NCBI GenBank assembly: GCA_031266695.1
Contig: JAISAK010000138.1
Span: forward strand, 1-6,998
Direction: 5' to 3'
Source of the DNA: Treponema sp.
GTDB taxonomy: Bacteria; Spirochaetota; Spirochaetia; Treponematales; Breznakiellaceae
Length of the DNA stretch: 6,998 nucleotides
Positions 1 to 6,646 of the stretch are shown piece after piece. A program made the translations under genes and the position numbers. Numbering within the stretch: position 1 is the stretch's first letter; each line of letters begins with the position of its first letter. The notes under the pieces are model-generated. The model was not told where the DNA came from. It did not search any database and saw nothing but the letters and a program-made list of their open reading frames with translations.

Positions 1-432
1 GCCTTTATTGCCGTTTTTATTGTAGGAGTCCTTTATGTCCAGGATAAGAATAATGAGCTTTATCGAAGCGGGATCTTTAAAAACGGTTTCATTTTCATAG
101 CGCCCGAAGGTATTGGTATTGGCGGCGTAAATTTTAGTATCAAATTCATTGGCTATTGCTTTTGCCGTTCCTTCGGATACTTTTATTGTCCGGTCAACCC
201 AAACCTCGCATTTTGATCCGTCCCAAAGCTGCACCGCTTTAATTTCATAATAATTTCCGGAACTGTTCGCGCCCTTGGGTTCACTGTTGTCATAGGCGTA
301 GAACACATAGACATCTTCTTTTCCGGGATAATAATTTTCTTCTTCCGGCAATAATTCTCCAAAATTACAGGTTCCCAGGACAAGACTTATCAGCGGAAGC
401 AGCATAAAAATTGCCGCTTTTTTTATCTCCAT
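1..432 (-). CDS. Secreted lipoprotein, N-terminal part; possible M30-like metallopeptidase (partial, runs off left edge)
   Basis: The first 144 codons are present and no stop occurs before the window edge. The N-terminus has two lysines, a hydrophobic stretch (about residues 6-20) and the sequence VLGTC, so Cys22 is the likely lipidation site. This is a relaxed lipobox of the spirochaetal kind and predicts an exported, membrane-anchored protein. The start is ATG at 430-432, with AAGGA at 441-445 eight bases upstream. The mature part contains CEVWVD, then a helix ending in NEFDTKIY, then FGRYEN and a hydrophobic strand KLIILILDIKDSY. From memory, this order (VWVD, A-x-EFD-x-KIY, FG, then I-L-DI-x-D) is seen in secreted M30 (hyicolysin)-like peptidases, whose zinc-binding site lies further on and would be outside the window. 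The peptidase call is therefore tentative, whereas the lipoprotein call is firmer. The gene is clearly more AT-rich than sppA and the amylase gene. Confidence 0.72.
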   Translation of the reverse strand, partial: MEIKKAAIFMLLPLISLVLGTCNFGELLPEEENYYPGKEDVYVFYAYDNSEPKGANSSGNYYEIKAVQLWDGSKCEVWVDRTIKVSEGTAKAIANEFDTKIYAANTNTFGRYENETVFKDPASIKLIILILDIKDSYNKNGNKG

Positions 433-507
433 TATGATTTTCCTTAAAAAAGTTTGAAAAAAAGAGGCTCTTTCAAAATTTACTCTAACCTATTTTTCTA
501 TGAAGTA

Positions 508-537
508 ATTATAGCACGTTGCACAAAAGATATGCAA
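508..537 (-). promoter_or_regulatory. Probable promoter of the lipoprotein gene (extended -10)
   Basis: On the minus strand, TATAAT at 513-508 is preceded by TG and one base (516-514), giving a full extended -10 element. The -35 region is poor: TTGCAT at 537-532 with an 18-base spacer shares only TTG with the consensus. Extended -10 promoters often tolerate a weak -35. Transcription would start near 500, leaving a leader of about 65-70 bases before the ATG at 432. The upstream half of this promoter lies inside a dispersed repeat copy that begins at 519. Confidence 0.55.
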
Positions 538-598
538 GGTAATAGTTCATACCCCGAGTGGCAGGAATGAAATTAATGGCCTCTACCGCGGGAGCGCC
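519..598 (+). repeat. Dispersed intergenic repeat, copy 1 (long form)
   Basis: The unit begins TTGCACAAAAGATATGCAAG and continues through GTAATAGTTCATACCCC, a G-A-G-T-GGCAGGAATGAAA stretch and a GGGAGCGCC end. Its core matches copies at 621, 6863 and 6934. The GGCA-GAATGAAA section and the GGGAGCGCC end are shared only with the copy at 6934. It contains no open frame of note. The left end overlaps the upstream part of the lipoprotein promoter. Confidence 0.75.
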
Positions 599-620
599 AA
601 AGCCGCCGTTCACTTGCCTG

Positions 621-678
621 TGGCGCAAAATACATGCAAGGTAAGATTTTATACCCCAAGGCCTTGCCTGCCCGCGGC
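621..678 (+). repeat. Dispersed intergenic repeat, copy 2 (short form)
   Basis: The unit reads TGGCGCAAAATACATGCAAG, then GTAAGATTTTATACCCCAAG, then GCCTTGCCTGCCCGCGGC. It shares the GCGCAAAA, CAAGGTAA and ATACCCCAAGGC-TTGCCTGCCCG parts with the copy at 6863, so these two form a subtype distinct from copies 1 and 4. The last 26 bases also match, on the opposite strand, the segment at 894-919. Confidence 0.75.
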
Positions 679-684
679 ACATAC

Positions 685-711
685 GGCGGCCTTTAGGCCG
701 CCTCCTTTTTT
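685..711 (+). terminator. Hairpin plus T-run, intrinsic-terminator-like, read on the plus strand
   Basis: GGCGGCC (685-691), a TTTA loop and GGCCGCC (696-702) form a perfect 7-bp GC-only stem. It is followed by TCC and six T (706-711). The shape is that of an intrinsic terminator on the plus strand, yet no plus-strand gene lies upstream. It could be part of the repeat structure, end an unrecognised plus-strand RNA, or block read-through into the right-hand genes from the left. On the minus strand no T-run follows the stem, so it is not a good terminator for sppA. Confidence 0.4.
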
Positions 712-712
712 C

Positions 713-1081
713 GGTACTGTGGCCATTATTGGGCGCCGGGCGCTGTCACCTTTGTTGGCTAAACGCCCCTTCATGGGACGCAGTCGGTCCGCCCCTATGT
801 TCCTCAACTTTGTTCCATGAACGCCTTTGTTCCCTGACGGATGGTTTTACTCTCCTCGACGATCAACCTTCATTGTAGGAGGCCAGAAGTCGCCGGGCAG
901 GCAAGGCCAAGGGGTACAACATCATATCTTGAAAGTATTTTTTAGATGGGGGAAGAAGCCGAGATATGAAGCCGTTCATGGCGGACTTGGCGCTTCCGCG
1001 GGGCGGAACAAAGCGCCCCGTTAAGGGGCGTTGTTGAAGCTAAGGTGACAGCGCCCGGCGCCCAGTAACGGTTATAGTACC
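713..1081. repeat. 369-bp structure bounded by 59-bp imperfect inverted repeats; MITE-like or structured-RNA-like
   Basis: The arm at 713-771 pairs with 1023-1081 without gaps over 59 bases, with 47 matches by hand count. The core at 730-752 is a perfect 23-base match to the reverse complement of 1042-1064. The enclosed 251 bases hold smaller palindromic pieces, including TCATATCT at 922-929 against AGATATGA at 962-969, and CCATGAACG in both halves (815-823 and the complement of 973-981). No transposase fragment or credible gene is inside, and I see no clear target-site duplication. A non-autonomous mobile element is one reading; a foldable RNA or a pair of inserted dispersed repeats is another. 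Confidence 0.55.
891..920 (-). repeat. Inverted copy of the short-form dispersed repeat
   Basis: On the minus strand this reads GTTGTACCCCTTGGCCTTGC followed by CTGCCCGGCG. Over 26 bases it matches the end of copy 2 (649-674) at 23 positions. It is on the opposite strand to all other copies and lies inside the long inverted-repeat structure, so this region has two interleaved inverted-repeat pairs. Confidence 0.6.
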
Positions 1082-1119
1082 AGACAAAGGCGCGAAGCCT
1101 TCAGGCTGAGCAGCGCGCC
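1081..1119 (-). terminator. Weak terminator-like hairpin downstream of sppA
   Basis: Read on the minus strand from 1119 to 1089, GGCGCG pairs with CGCGCC as the outer stem. AGCCT and AGGCT form an inner stem with a two-base loop and an asymmetric bulge on the 5' side. The tract after it is TTTGTCTG, which is a poor T-run. It starts 23 bases beyond the sppA stop, the right place to end the amylase-sppA transcript, but the bulge and weak tract make an efficient terminator uncertain. Confidence 0.35.
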
Positions 1120-1142
1120 GCGGGGGAAAATATTCCTTTCAT

Positions 1143-2900
1143 TCAATCAGGCCGCCAGTCCAGGGGCAGAATGGGCATAACCTGGCCGTTCCGCGAAAGC
1201 CGGTAAAACAGATCCGCAAGGAAAGATTCCGGCAGGAAAAGCCCGGCAAGAAGGGCGGGATCCGCGCCGTATCCGGCAGGCGGGCCAAACCCGGACGCGG
1301 CCCCGGACGCCGCGGCAAGGCCGTTCCCAAGCCCCGCCGCGGTCAGATACGCAAGTACCTTATCGACAAACTTTGGCCGGGGATACTCGCTGTAGATAAC
1401 CCGCCGGCCCTCCGGTATCTTCGCAAGGCTCCGGGCTGTGCGGACTGCGTCCGAAAGACCCCCCAGGCTGTCGACAAGGCCGGCGTTAAGCGCGCCCAGC
1501 CCCGAGTACACCCGGCCTTGGGCAACGGCTTCCACTTTTTCAATTTCCATGCCCCGGCCCGCGGCAACCTTGGCGGTAAAATCGGCGTAAAGATCCAGTA
1601 TGTGGGCGCGGTAACGTTCTTCCTCTTCGGGCGAAAAATCCCGCCGGGGCAGAACCACGCCTGTCATCAAGTCGGCGTGGGCGCCGTGCTGCAAACTGTC
1701 TGCGGTAAAGCCCAGTTTGCTGTTCAGCCCTTTGTCGAAAAACCAGGTTCCGATAACGCCGATGGAACCGGTAAGGGTATAGGGCGAAGCGGTGATGTGG
1801 CTGGCATACATGGCCGCCCAGTAACCGCCCGAGGCCGCGACAGACCCCAGGGAAACTACCACCGGAATCCGCTCCTTTGCGTACTTTATCGCCTCGGCAA
1901 CGTAATCGGCCGCTTCGGCGCTGCCGCCGGGCGAATTGATCCGCACCACCATTGCCCTGACCCTTTTCCGCTCCGACACTTCCCGGATGGTGCGCGAAAG
2001 ACTGCGGGCGGCCATGCCCCGTTCCATGTCGGTCTGTCCCGAGGCATAGATCACCGCTACCACCGGGGGCCTGCTGAAAAAGCCGCCCCTCCGGCGGAAG
2101 CTGTAAACAGAGCTGTTCTCCATCAGCCTTGAGGAAGGGTCTCCGTAAAGGGCAAAGTTTTTCACTTCGCCGCCTTCAAGTTCTTTAAGCGCCTCCTTTA
2201 CCGCTTCCCCGCGGCCGCGGCGGTCAACCAGGCCGCGTTCAAGGGCGCTCTTTGAAGAATAAAGAAATTCCCTGTTCAGGATTGCGTTGAATTCGTCTTC
2301 GGTCCAGGAACGGGCCTTCATCAGGGTGTCCCTGGTAACCATAAATATGTCTTCAAGCCATTCACCGTATTGCGTCCTGTCCGCTTCGGACATTGAATCC
2401 CGGGTATAGGTTTCCGCCGCCGATTTAAAATCCAGGTAACGCAGTTCCCGCACGCCGACACCCAGCTTTTCAAGGCTGTGCTGAACATAGCCGCGGCCCC
2501 AGGCATAGCCCATCAGCGAAAGCGATCCCTGTTCGTCCATTACGATTTTGTCCGCCACGGAAGCCAGGCAATAGAGATCAATATCCGCGCCGCTGATAAA
2601 GGCGCAAAGCTTTTTTCCCCCGGCTTTGAAATTTTCAAGGGCGCTTCGCAATTCCCAGATTAATTCCCGGTTGGCTGAAAAGGCGGAGATATTAAGAACC
2701 ATGCCTTTGATATGTTTGTCGGCGGCAGCCTTCTCGATCACCCTGAACACTTCCAGTATTGGCCGGGGCCGCGCCGCCCTTACCCTGCTCTGAATTGCCT
2801 GGTTGTTAAGATTGAGTTCCAGATAGCGGCTCTGGGAAAAGAGGGGCGCCGAAATGAGGCAGTACATTCCCAGAAGCCAGTATTTTCCGTGGGTACTCAC
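1143..2900 (-). CDS. sppA: Signal peptide peptidase SppA, 67K type (family S49)
   Basis: SppA is a membrane-associated serine protease that degrades signal peptides left after protein export, using a Ser-Lys dyad. The 585-residue length fits the double-domain (67K) form; E. coli SppA has 618. The first S49 domain (about residues 50-240) carries the lysine in LDFKSAAETY, K159. The second (about 278-490) carries the serine in SVAASGGYW, S357, followed by TLTGSIGVIG. The K-S spacing of 198 is close to the 200 of the E. coli pair K209/S409. Residues 7-22 form a short hydrophobic N-terminus, an export signal or anchor ending near LFSQ. The start is GTG at 2898-2900, overlapping the upstream TGA by four bases (GTGA). 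The purine-rich AAAGGAAAAAAGAAGAG before it serves as ribosome-binding region while encoding the amylase's lysine tail. ATG at codon 12 is an alternative start but would cut the signal. Residues 500-585 are unassigned and Gly/Ala-rich. Confidence 0.93.
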   Translation of the reverse strand: MSTHGKYWLLGMYCLISAPLFSQSRYLELNLNNQAIQSRVRAARPRPILEVFRVIEKAAADKHIKGMVLNISAFSANRELIWELRSALENFKAGGKKLCAFISGADIDLYCLASVADKIVMDEQGSLSLMGYAWGRGYVQHSLEKLGVGVRELRYLDFKSAAETYTRDSMSEADRTQYGEWLEDIFMVTRDTLMKARSWTEDEFNAILNREFLYSSKSALERGLVDRRGRGEAVKEALKELEGGEVKNFALYGDPSSRLMENSSVYSFRRRGGFFSRPPVVAVIYASGQTDMERGMAARSLSRTIREVSERKRVRAMVVRINSPGGSAEAADYVAEAIKYAKERIPVVVSLGSVAASGGYWAAMYASHITASPYTLTGSIGVIGTWFFDKGLNSKLGFTADSLQHGAHADLMTGVVLPRRDFSPEEEERYRAHILDLYADFTAKVAAGRGMEIEKVEAVAQGRVYSGLGALNAGLVDSLGGLSDAVRTARSLAKIPEGRRVIYSEYPRPKFVDKVLAYLTAAGLGNGLAAASGAASGFGPPAGYGADPALLAGLFLPESFLADLFYRLSRNGQVMPILPLDWRPD

Positions 2901-5900
2901 CTCTTCTTTTTTCCTTTCGATGATTTTCCGCCCGGTGATTTTCCGCCGCCCGCGCCCCCGGTTTTTGTTTTTGCCGGAGGCTTTGCCCCGGCGGTTTCCG
3001 CTTTGACCGCGGGCTCCACCCCGGCCAGGAAATCCATGAACGTGTCAAACCGGAAGCCGGAGGCTTCCTCGGCTTTGGTCAGGGCCTCATAAAGCTCCGC
3101 GATCCGCGCAATCCGCAGAGGCCAGGGCGCAATGCCGGTGGGAATTTTGCCGCCGGACGGAAGTCCACCGGATGAAAATCCACCGGACGGAAGTCCGCCG
3201 GGAGCCGCGCCTGCCGAAGCGGCCGCTTCAAAGGCCGCGTCGTTCTCCAGCGCCAGAAAGAAGGAGCCGTAGAACAGTACATTCTCAAAACCTTCTTTAT
3301 TGAACCAGGTTACATCGTCAAAGACGTTGATTCCAAGAAGCCGCCTGAAATCATCATCATGATAATATTCCTGAATAAGCACGCCGGCGAATTCTTCCGC
3401 CCTGAAAGGTCCGGCCGTCAAAAGCGGAGAAACATTGCCGGGGGCGGTACGCGCAAGTACGGCGCGCATCAAAGCGCAGAGCCGCCCGGCCTCGTCTTCG
3501 CCCGCGCCGAAGAAACAGAACCGTTCCCGGAGTTTTCGATCAAGCCGCCAGTGATCAAAGGCAAGGGCGGCCGCGTCGGAACCCCGCGCCCCTTCGCCGA
3601 TAATCTGACGCAGCAGGGAAAGCAGGCAGCAGCCGAGGGCAAAGGCGCAGAGTACGGGCCTTTCCCGGACACGGAGGGCAAGGACTTCGAGGAAACGCGG
3701 GGCGGGGGGATCGGCGGGGAGCGCGGCCGCGCCGCCGGCATGCTTCGAAACCGCAATAAACCTGCCGAGGAACGCGTTAAACTCTTCAAGGATTTTTTCA
3801 TCGTTAACCTTCTCGCGGCACAGGTTAACGCCCTCTTCATCTTTTGGTGTCCAGGCGTCATATTGGCCTCCGGCGCCGTCAATAAAGCGGCCGGCGGCCT
3901 CTATAAACGCCTTTGCCGGCGCTTCAAGGGACGCGACAAAGGATTCCGCCGCAGCCCCGGGTTCGGCGGCTCCGGCCTTCGGGCCGCGGGCCGCGGTTTT
4001 CGCCGCGCCGGAGTCCGAAAAGAATTCATGCAGCCCCGAGACAAACTCCGGTTTGAATATTTCCGTAAAGCGGTAGTAAAGCTCGCCGAGAAAAATGTCC
4101 TGAATACCGGCCTCAAGATCGGGGATGCCCCGGCCCTTGAGATCGTTATGAAGCCGCGCCCAGCGCCCCCGCGGATCATCTTCAACTTCGTGGATATCAA
4201 GAAATACCTGCGCTTCATAGCCCTTGAGGGATACAAAGAAGCCGTTTTCGCTTATCGCTTTTGAGGAACGGATAAACCATAACCCGGAACGTTGTTCCCG
4301 CAGCAGGGTGAAGTACCGGTCGCCGCCGTGTATCGAAAGGGCTTCGCTTAAACTATCCCTGCGGGAACCGCCGTCTTCCCGGGGAATGGCGGGGTCGCTC
4401 TGTTTAACCCAGCCCGAACTTTCGTAATAGGAATTGTTGTAGAACACCAGTGTCCGGTCATCGCCAAGGCGGTTCGAATAGGCAAAAACATTTTCATTTA
4501 CGGAGCCGCCGGAGAATAAATCGTAGAGTCTGAATTCCGCGCTGCCGGAAAAGAGGGCCCGCCGCTTCATCAGGGGGAAGATATCCCGCTCGTGCCTGTC
4601 CACCAGATAGCCGTCGGGTTTTTCGTCGCGGTAGGAGCGGCGGTACTCCATGCCGTACTTTTCCTCAAAACCTTCAATCTGGCCGTGGCCGAACATGGGA
4701 AGCCCCGGCATTGTTACCAGCAGGGTACAAATGCCGAAGTATTTGTCGCCCTTGCCGAACTGGGCTGCCGCGGTTTCCTCGTCGGGGTTGTTCATAAAAT
4801 TTACAAAACGTTTGAGAATCTCCGGATCAAACTCCAGGGTATTTTTAATGGTTGCCCGGTACTTTGCGTTCTCCTCGTTTTTCAGCATGTTCATAAAGGC
4901 CGAATTGTAAACCCTGTGCATACCCAGGGTGCGGACAAAGTAACCTTCCATCATCCAGAAAGCTTCGGCCAGGAGCAGGGTGTTGGGCGCTTCCACGGCG
5001 CAGCGGTCTACCACTTCGCGCCAGAACTCGTTGGGTATGCGGCGGTCGAATTCATCACCGGTCAGGGCGTGTTCCGCGCGGCTTGCGATATCGCCGCCGC
5101 GTCCCGGTTCCGGGTACCAGAGCCGCTGAATGTGCCGCTTGGCCAGCGTCATGGCCGCGTCAAAACGCACGATGGAAAACTGCCGGCAGACCCCCACGAT
5201 GGTACGGATCACCGCCTCCCGCGCTTCGGGATTGAGAAAATCAATCTGGGCTGTGTCGTTCCAGGGCATGGAGGTTCCGTCGTTGCCGTGGTAGATGTAA
5301 CGCGCCTCGCCGGTGCGGTTGTCGGTACGCTTGAAGACCACCGCCGCGTCGCTGCGGGTAAAGTAATGTTCCTCAATCTGAACGGTAACATCGTCGCGGC
5401 CGGAAAGGTTGCCGCAGTTGTAGTTGTAGCTGGGAAAGGGCGGGTAGGGAAGCTGAAGGAAACGATCCGGGTGTTCAATAACCCAGCGGCTGTCTATGCC
5501 CGTGTGATTGGGAACCATGTCCGAACCGAGGCGTATACCCCTGCAAAGGCAGCGTTCCCGCAGATTTGTCAGGGCTCCCCAGCCGCCCAACTCTCCGGCA
5601 ATGTCGTAGTCGTAAAGGCTGTAGGCGGAAGCCGCGGCCTCGGGGTTGCCTGTCCATTGTTTGATAGTCCGGGATGCCCTGCTTCGTTCCCAAAGGCCGA
5701 TGAGCCAGAGCCCGGTAAAACCGCGGCGCGCCAGCTCATCAAGTTCCTCATCGGGAATCTGGTCAAGCCGGGTAATCTCCCGGCCGTATTTCTGCGAAAG
5801 CTGGAAAAGCCAGACCAGGGTACTTTTCGCGATCAGTACGGTCCTGGGCATCCAGTCCTGGTCGGGGCTGAATCGTTCGTATTCATCAAAGTCCTTGTAG

Positions 5901-6607
5901 GTCAGAACCTCGGTGGGGCCGGGGCCGAAAAAGCCGGGCTTTTCTTCTTCCTTTATAACATCCAGGCCGATAAGCAGCCGGGACATAAACTTCGAGACAA
6001 GAAGCCCCCAGTGCCTGCGCATAAATTCAAGCTGGCCCGTAAGGGAGTCCGGCGAAGCAAGGGCCGGGGCGCGGAGCATATCCCACAAGTTCTGGCCGTC
6101 GGGGCCGAAGGGGGGCAGTTCCCTGAAATGCGCCTTCAGTTCCTCAATGGCCGCGGGATAGGCGGTTTTTTTCGCAAGCTCCCGATCGTCAAAAAGGAAT
6201 TTGAAGGGGCTGAAGGCGGTGTTGAGATTTGCCAGGGAAAGGAGCATGGCTTCCTCAAGGGAGAGCGCCCGGCAGCTTTCACCGCCCTCGGTTCCGCGCA
6301 GGTACTCCTCCGGGCTTTTCTTTCCGGCGTAGACCGGCTGGGGCGGGAACTGTCCGGAAAAACCGCCGAGGAACGCCGCGGTTCTGCCCTTGCCCAGTTT
6401 GTTTTCCAGCCTGTCCAGGCAGGAGTCAAAGGCATCGGGCTGCACCTGCCGGCGGTACAGGGCCGCTATATAGTGAAGGATTTCGTCGATAAGGCCCATA
6501 GCGTAGAGCTGCCCTGCCTTGACAAAGCGCTCGGGATGGGCGGGATCAATCTTCGCGTTGAACCGGGCCGCCAGTTCCCGCACCTGGCGGAGATCGGCCA
6601 GCACCAC
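2897..6607 (-). CDS. Very large cytoplasmic GH13 (alpha-amylase family) protein; true N-terminus probably upstream
   Basis: This is a 1236-residue glycoside hydrolase or transglycosylase acting on alpha-glucans such as glycogen or maltodextrin; the exact reaction is not readable. The barrel lies at about 290-690: WLIGLWERS (301-309); region I DMVPNH (363-368); a domain B insert (about 369-445); region II RFDAAMTLAK with nucleophile D483; region III LLLAEAFW with acid/base E548; region IV FMNNPDEE with D609. All three catalytic carboxylates are present, but region IV has NPD where NHD is usual. A beta-rich domain C follows (about 705-805), ending YEAQVFLDIHEVEDD. Residues 1-290 and 806-1236 are long, mostly helical extensions that I cannot assign. 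A typical GH13 enzyme is 450-700 residues. The C-terminus has a GGLPS/GGFSS repeat and a lysine-rich tail. There is no signal peptide. The GTG start at 6605-6607 lacks a well-placed ribosome-binding site. The in-frame codons upstream look like part of the same protein up to a TAA at 6647-6649. The stop overlaps sppA. Confidence 0.88.
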   Translation of the reverse strand: MVLADLRQVRELAARFNAKIDPAHPERFVKAGQLYAMGLIDEILHYIAALYRRQVQPDAFDSCLDRLENKLGKGRTAAFLGGFSGQFPPQPVYAGKKSPEEYLRGTEGGESCRALSLEEAMLLSLANLNTAFSPFKFLFDDRELAKKTAYPAAIEELKAHFRELPPFGPDGQNLWDMLRAPALASPDSLTGQLEFMRRHWGLLVSKFMSRLLIGLDVIKEEEKPGFFGPGPTEVLTYKDFDEYERFSPDQDWMPRTVLIAKSTLVWLFQLSQKYGREITRLDQIPDEELDELARRGFTGLWLIGLWERSRASRTIKQWTGNPEAAASAYSLYDYDIAGELGGWGALTNLRERCLCRGIRLGSDMVPNHTGIDSRWVIEHPDRFLQLPYPPFPSYNYNCGNLSGRDDVTVQIEEHYFTRSDAAVVFKRTDNRTGEARYIYHGNDGTSMPWNDTAQIDFLNPEAREAVIRTIVGVCRQFSIVRFDAAMTLAKRHIQRLWYPEPGRGGDIASRAEHALTGDEFDRRIPNEFWREVVDRCAVEAPNTLLLAEAFWMMEGYFVRTLGMHRVYNSAFMNMLKNEENAKYRATIKNTLEFDPEILKRFVNFMNNPDEETAAAQFGKGDKYFGICTLLVTMPGLPMFGHGQIEGFEEKYGMEYRRSYRDEKPDGYLVDRHERDIFPLMKRRALFSGSAEFRLYDLFSGGSVNENVFAYSNRLGDDRTLVFYNNSYYESSGWVKQSDPAIPREDGGSRRDSLSEALSIHGGDRYFTLLREQRSGLWFIRSSKAISENGFFVSLKGYEAQVFLDIHEVEDDPRGRWARLHNDLKGRGIPDLEAGIQDIFLGELYYRFTEIFKPEFVSGLHEFFSDSGAAKTAARGPKAGAAEPGAAAESFVASLEAPAKAFIEAAGRFIDGAGGQYDAWTPKDEEGVNLCREKVNDEKILEEFNAFLGRFIAVSKHAGGAAALPADPPAPRFLEVLALRVRERPVLCAFALGCCLLSLLRQIIGEGARGSDAAALAFDHWRLDRKLRERFCFFGAGEDEAGRLCALMRAVLARTAPGNVSPLLTAGPFRAEEFAGVLIQEYYHDDDFRRLLGINVFDDVTWFNKEGFENVLFYGSFFLALENDAAFEAAASAGAAPGGLPSGGFSSGGLPSGGKIPTGIAPWPLRIARIAELYEALTKAEEASGFRFDTFMDFLAGVEPAVKAETAGAKPPAKTKTGGAGGGKSPGGKSSKGKKKR
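2900..2983 (-). other. Lysine/glycine-rich C-terminal tail of the GH13 protein
   Basis: The last 28 codons encode a stretch of lysine, glycine, proline, serine and threonine ending GKSSKGKKKR, with KSPGGKSS as a short internal repeat. It is strongly basic and probably disordered, reminiscent of nucleic-acid-binding or polyanion-binding tails. The same bases (2901-2917) form the purine-rich ribosome-binding region of sppA, so the final codons are under two constraints. Confidence 0.55.
3151..3210 (-). repeat. 15-bp tandem repeat inside the GH13 gene, encoding GGLPS/GGFSS
   Basis: Units of 15 bases at 3151-3165, 3166-3180 and 3181-3195, plus a degenerate fourth at 3196-3210, encode GGLPS-GGFSS-GGLPS-GGK around residues 1137-1153. 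The first and third units differ at one base. The period is a multiple of three, so copy-number change would lengthen or shorten a flexible linker without shifting the frame. It separates two helical parts of the C-terminal extension. Confidence 0.7.
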
Positions 6608-6646
6608 ATTCCCGGTCAGGGAAAAAAGGCTTTCCTTTAGCCCGTA

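Larger units (their letters stand above)
433..1142. other. Gene-free, repeat-dense intergenic region
   Basis: This stretch of about 710 bases lies between the lipoprotein start and the sppA stop. The short open frames in it on either strand show no recognisable protein, have no convincing ribosome-binding sites and cross the repeat arms. It holds one promoter, two direct copies and one inverted copy of a dispersed repeat, a hairpin with a T-run, a long inverted-repeat structure, and a terminator-like hairpin just after sppA. No tRNA or rRNA sequence was recognised. Confidence 0.7.

Noticed and set aside
183..383. 66-codon minus-strand frame within the lipoprotein gene
   Set aside because: It is out of frame with the better-supported frame starting at 432, which has a signal peptide, a lipobox and a ribosome-binding site.
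519..678. Possible CRISPR array or integron attC sites
   Set aside because: The repeats are not regularly spaced, differ in length and recur 6 kb away. I found no clear attC core pair (GTTRRRY with RYYYAAC) and no cas or integrase gene.
614..1024. Short plus-strand frames (68 and 65 codons) in the repeat region
   Set aside because: They run through repeat arms and hairpins, have no convincing ribosome-binding sites and resemble no protein.
1518..2132. 204-codon plus-strand open frame
   Set aside because: It is antisense to the catalytic domain of SppA, whose serine motif is clear on the other strand.
3359..4264. 301-codon plus-strand open frame
   Set aside because: It is antisense to the C-terminal extension of the GH13 protein, with low-complexity Gly/Arg-rich content and no family resemblance.
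4592..6640. 682-codon open frame on the plus strand, opposite the GH13 gene
   Set aside because: It mirrors a GC-rich gene whose codon bias keeps the opposite strand free of stops. Its translation has no recognisable domain, while the minus-strand frame carries all GH13 catalytic motifs.
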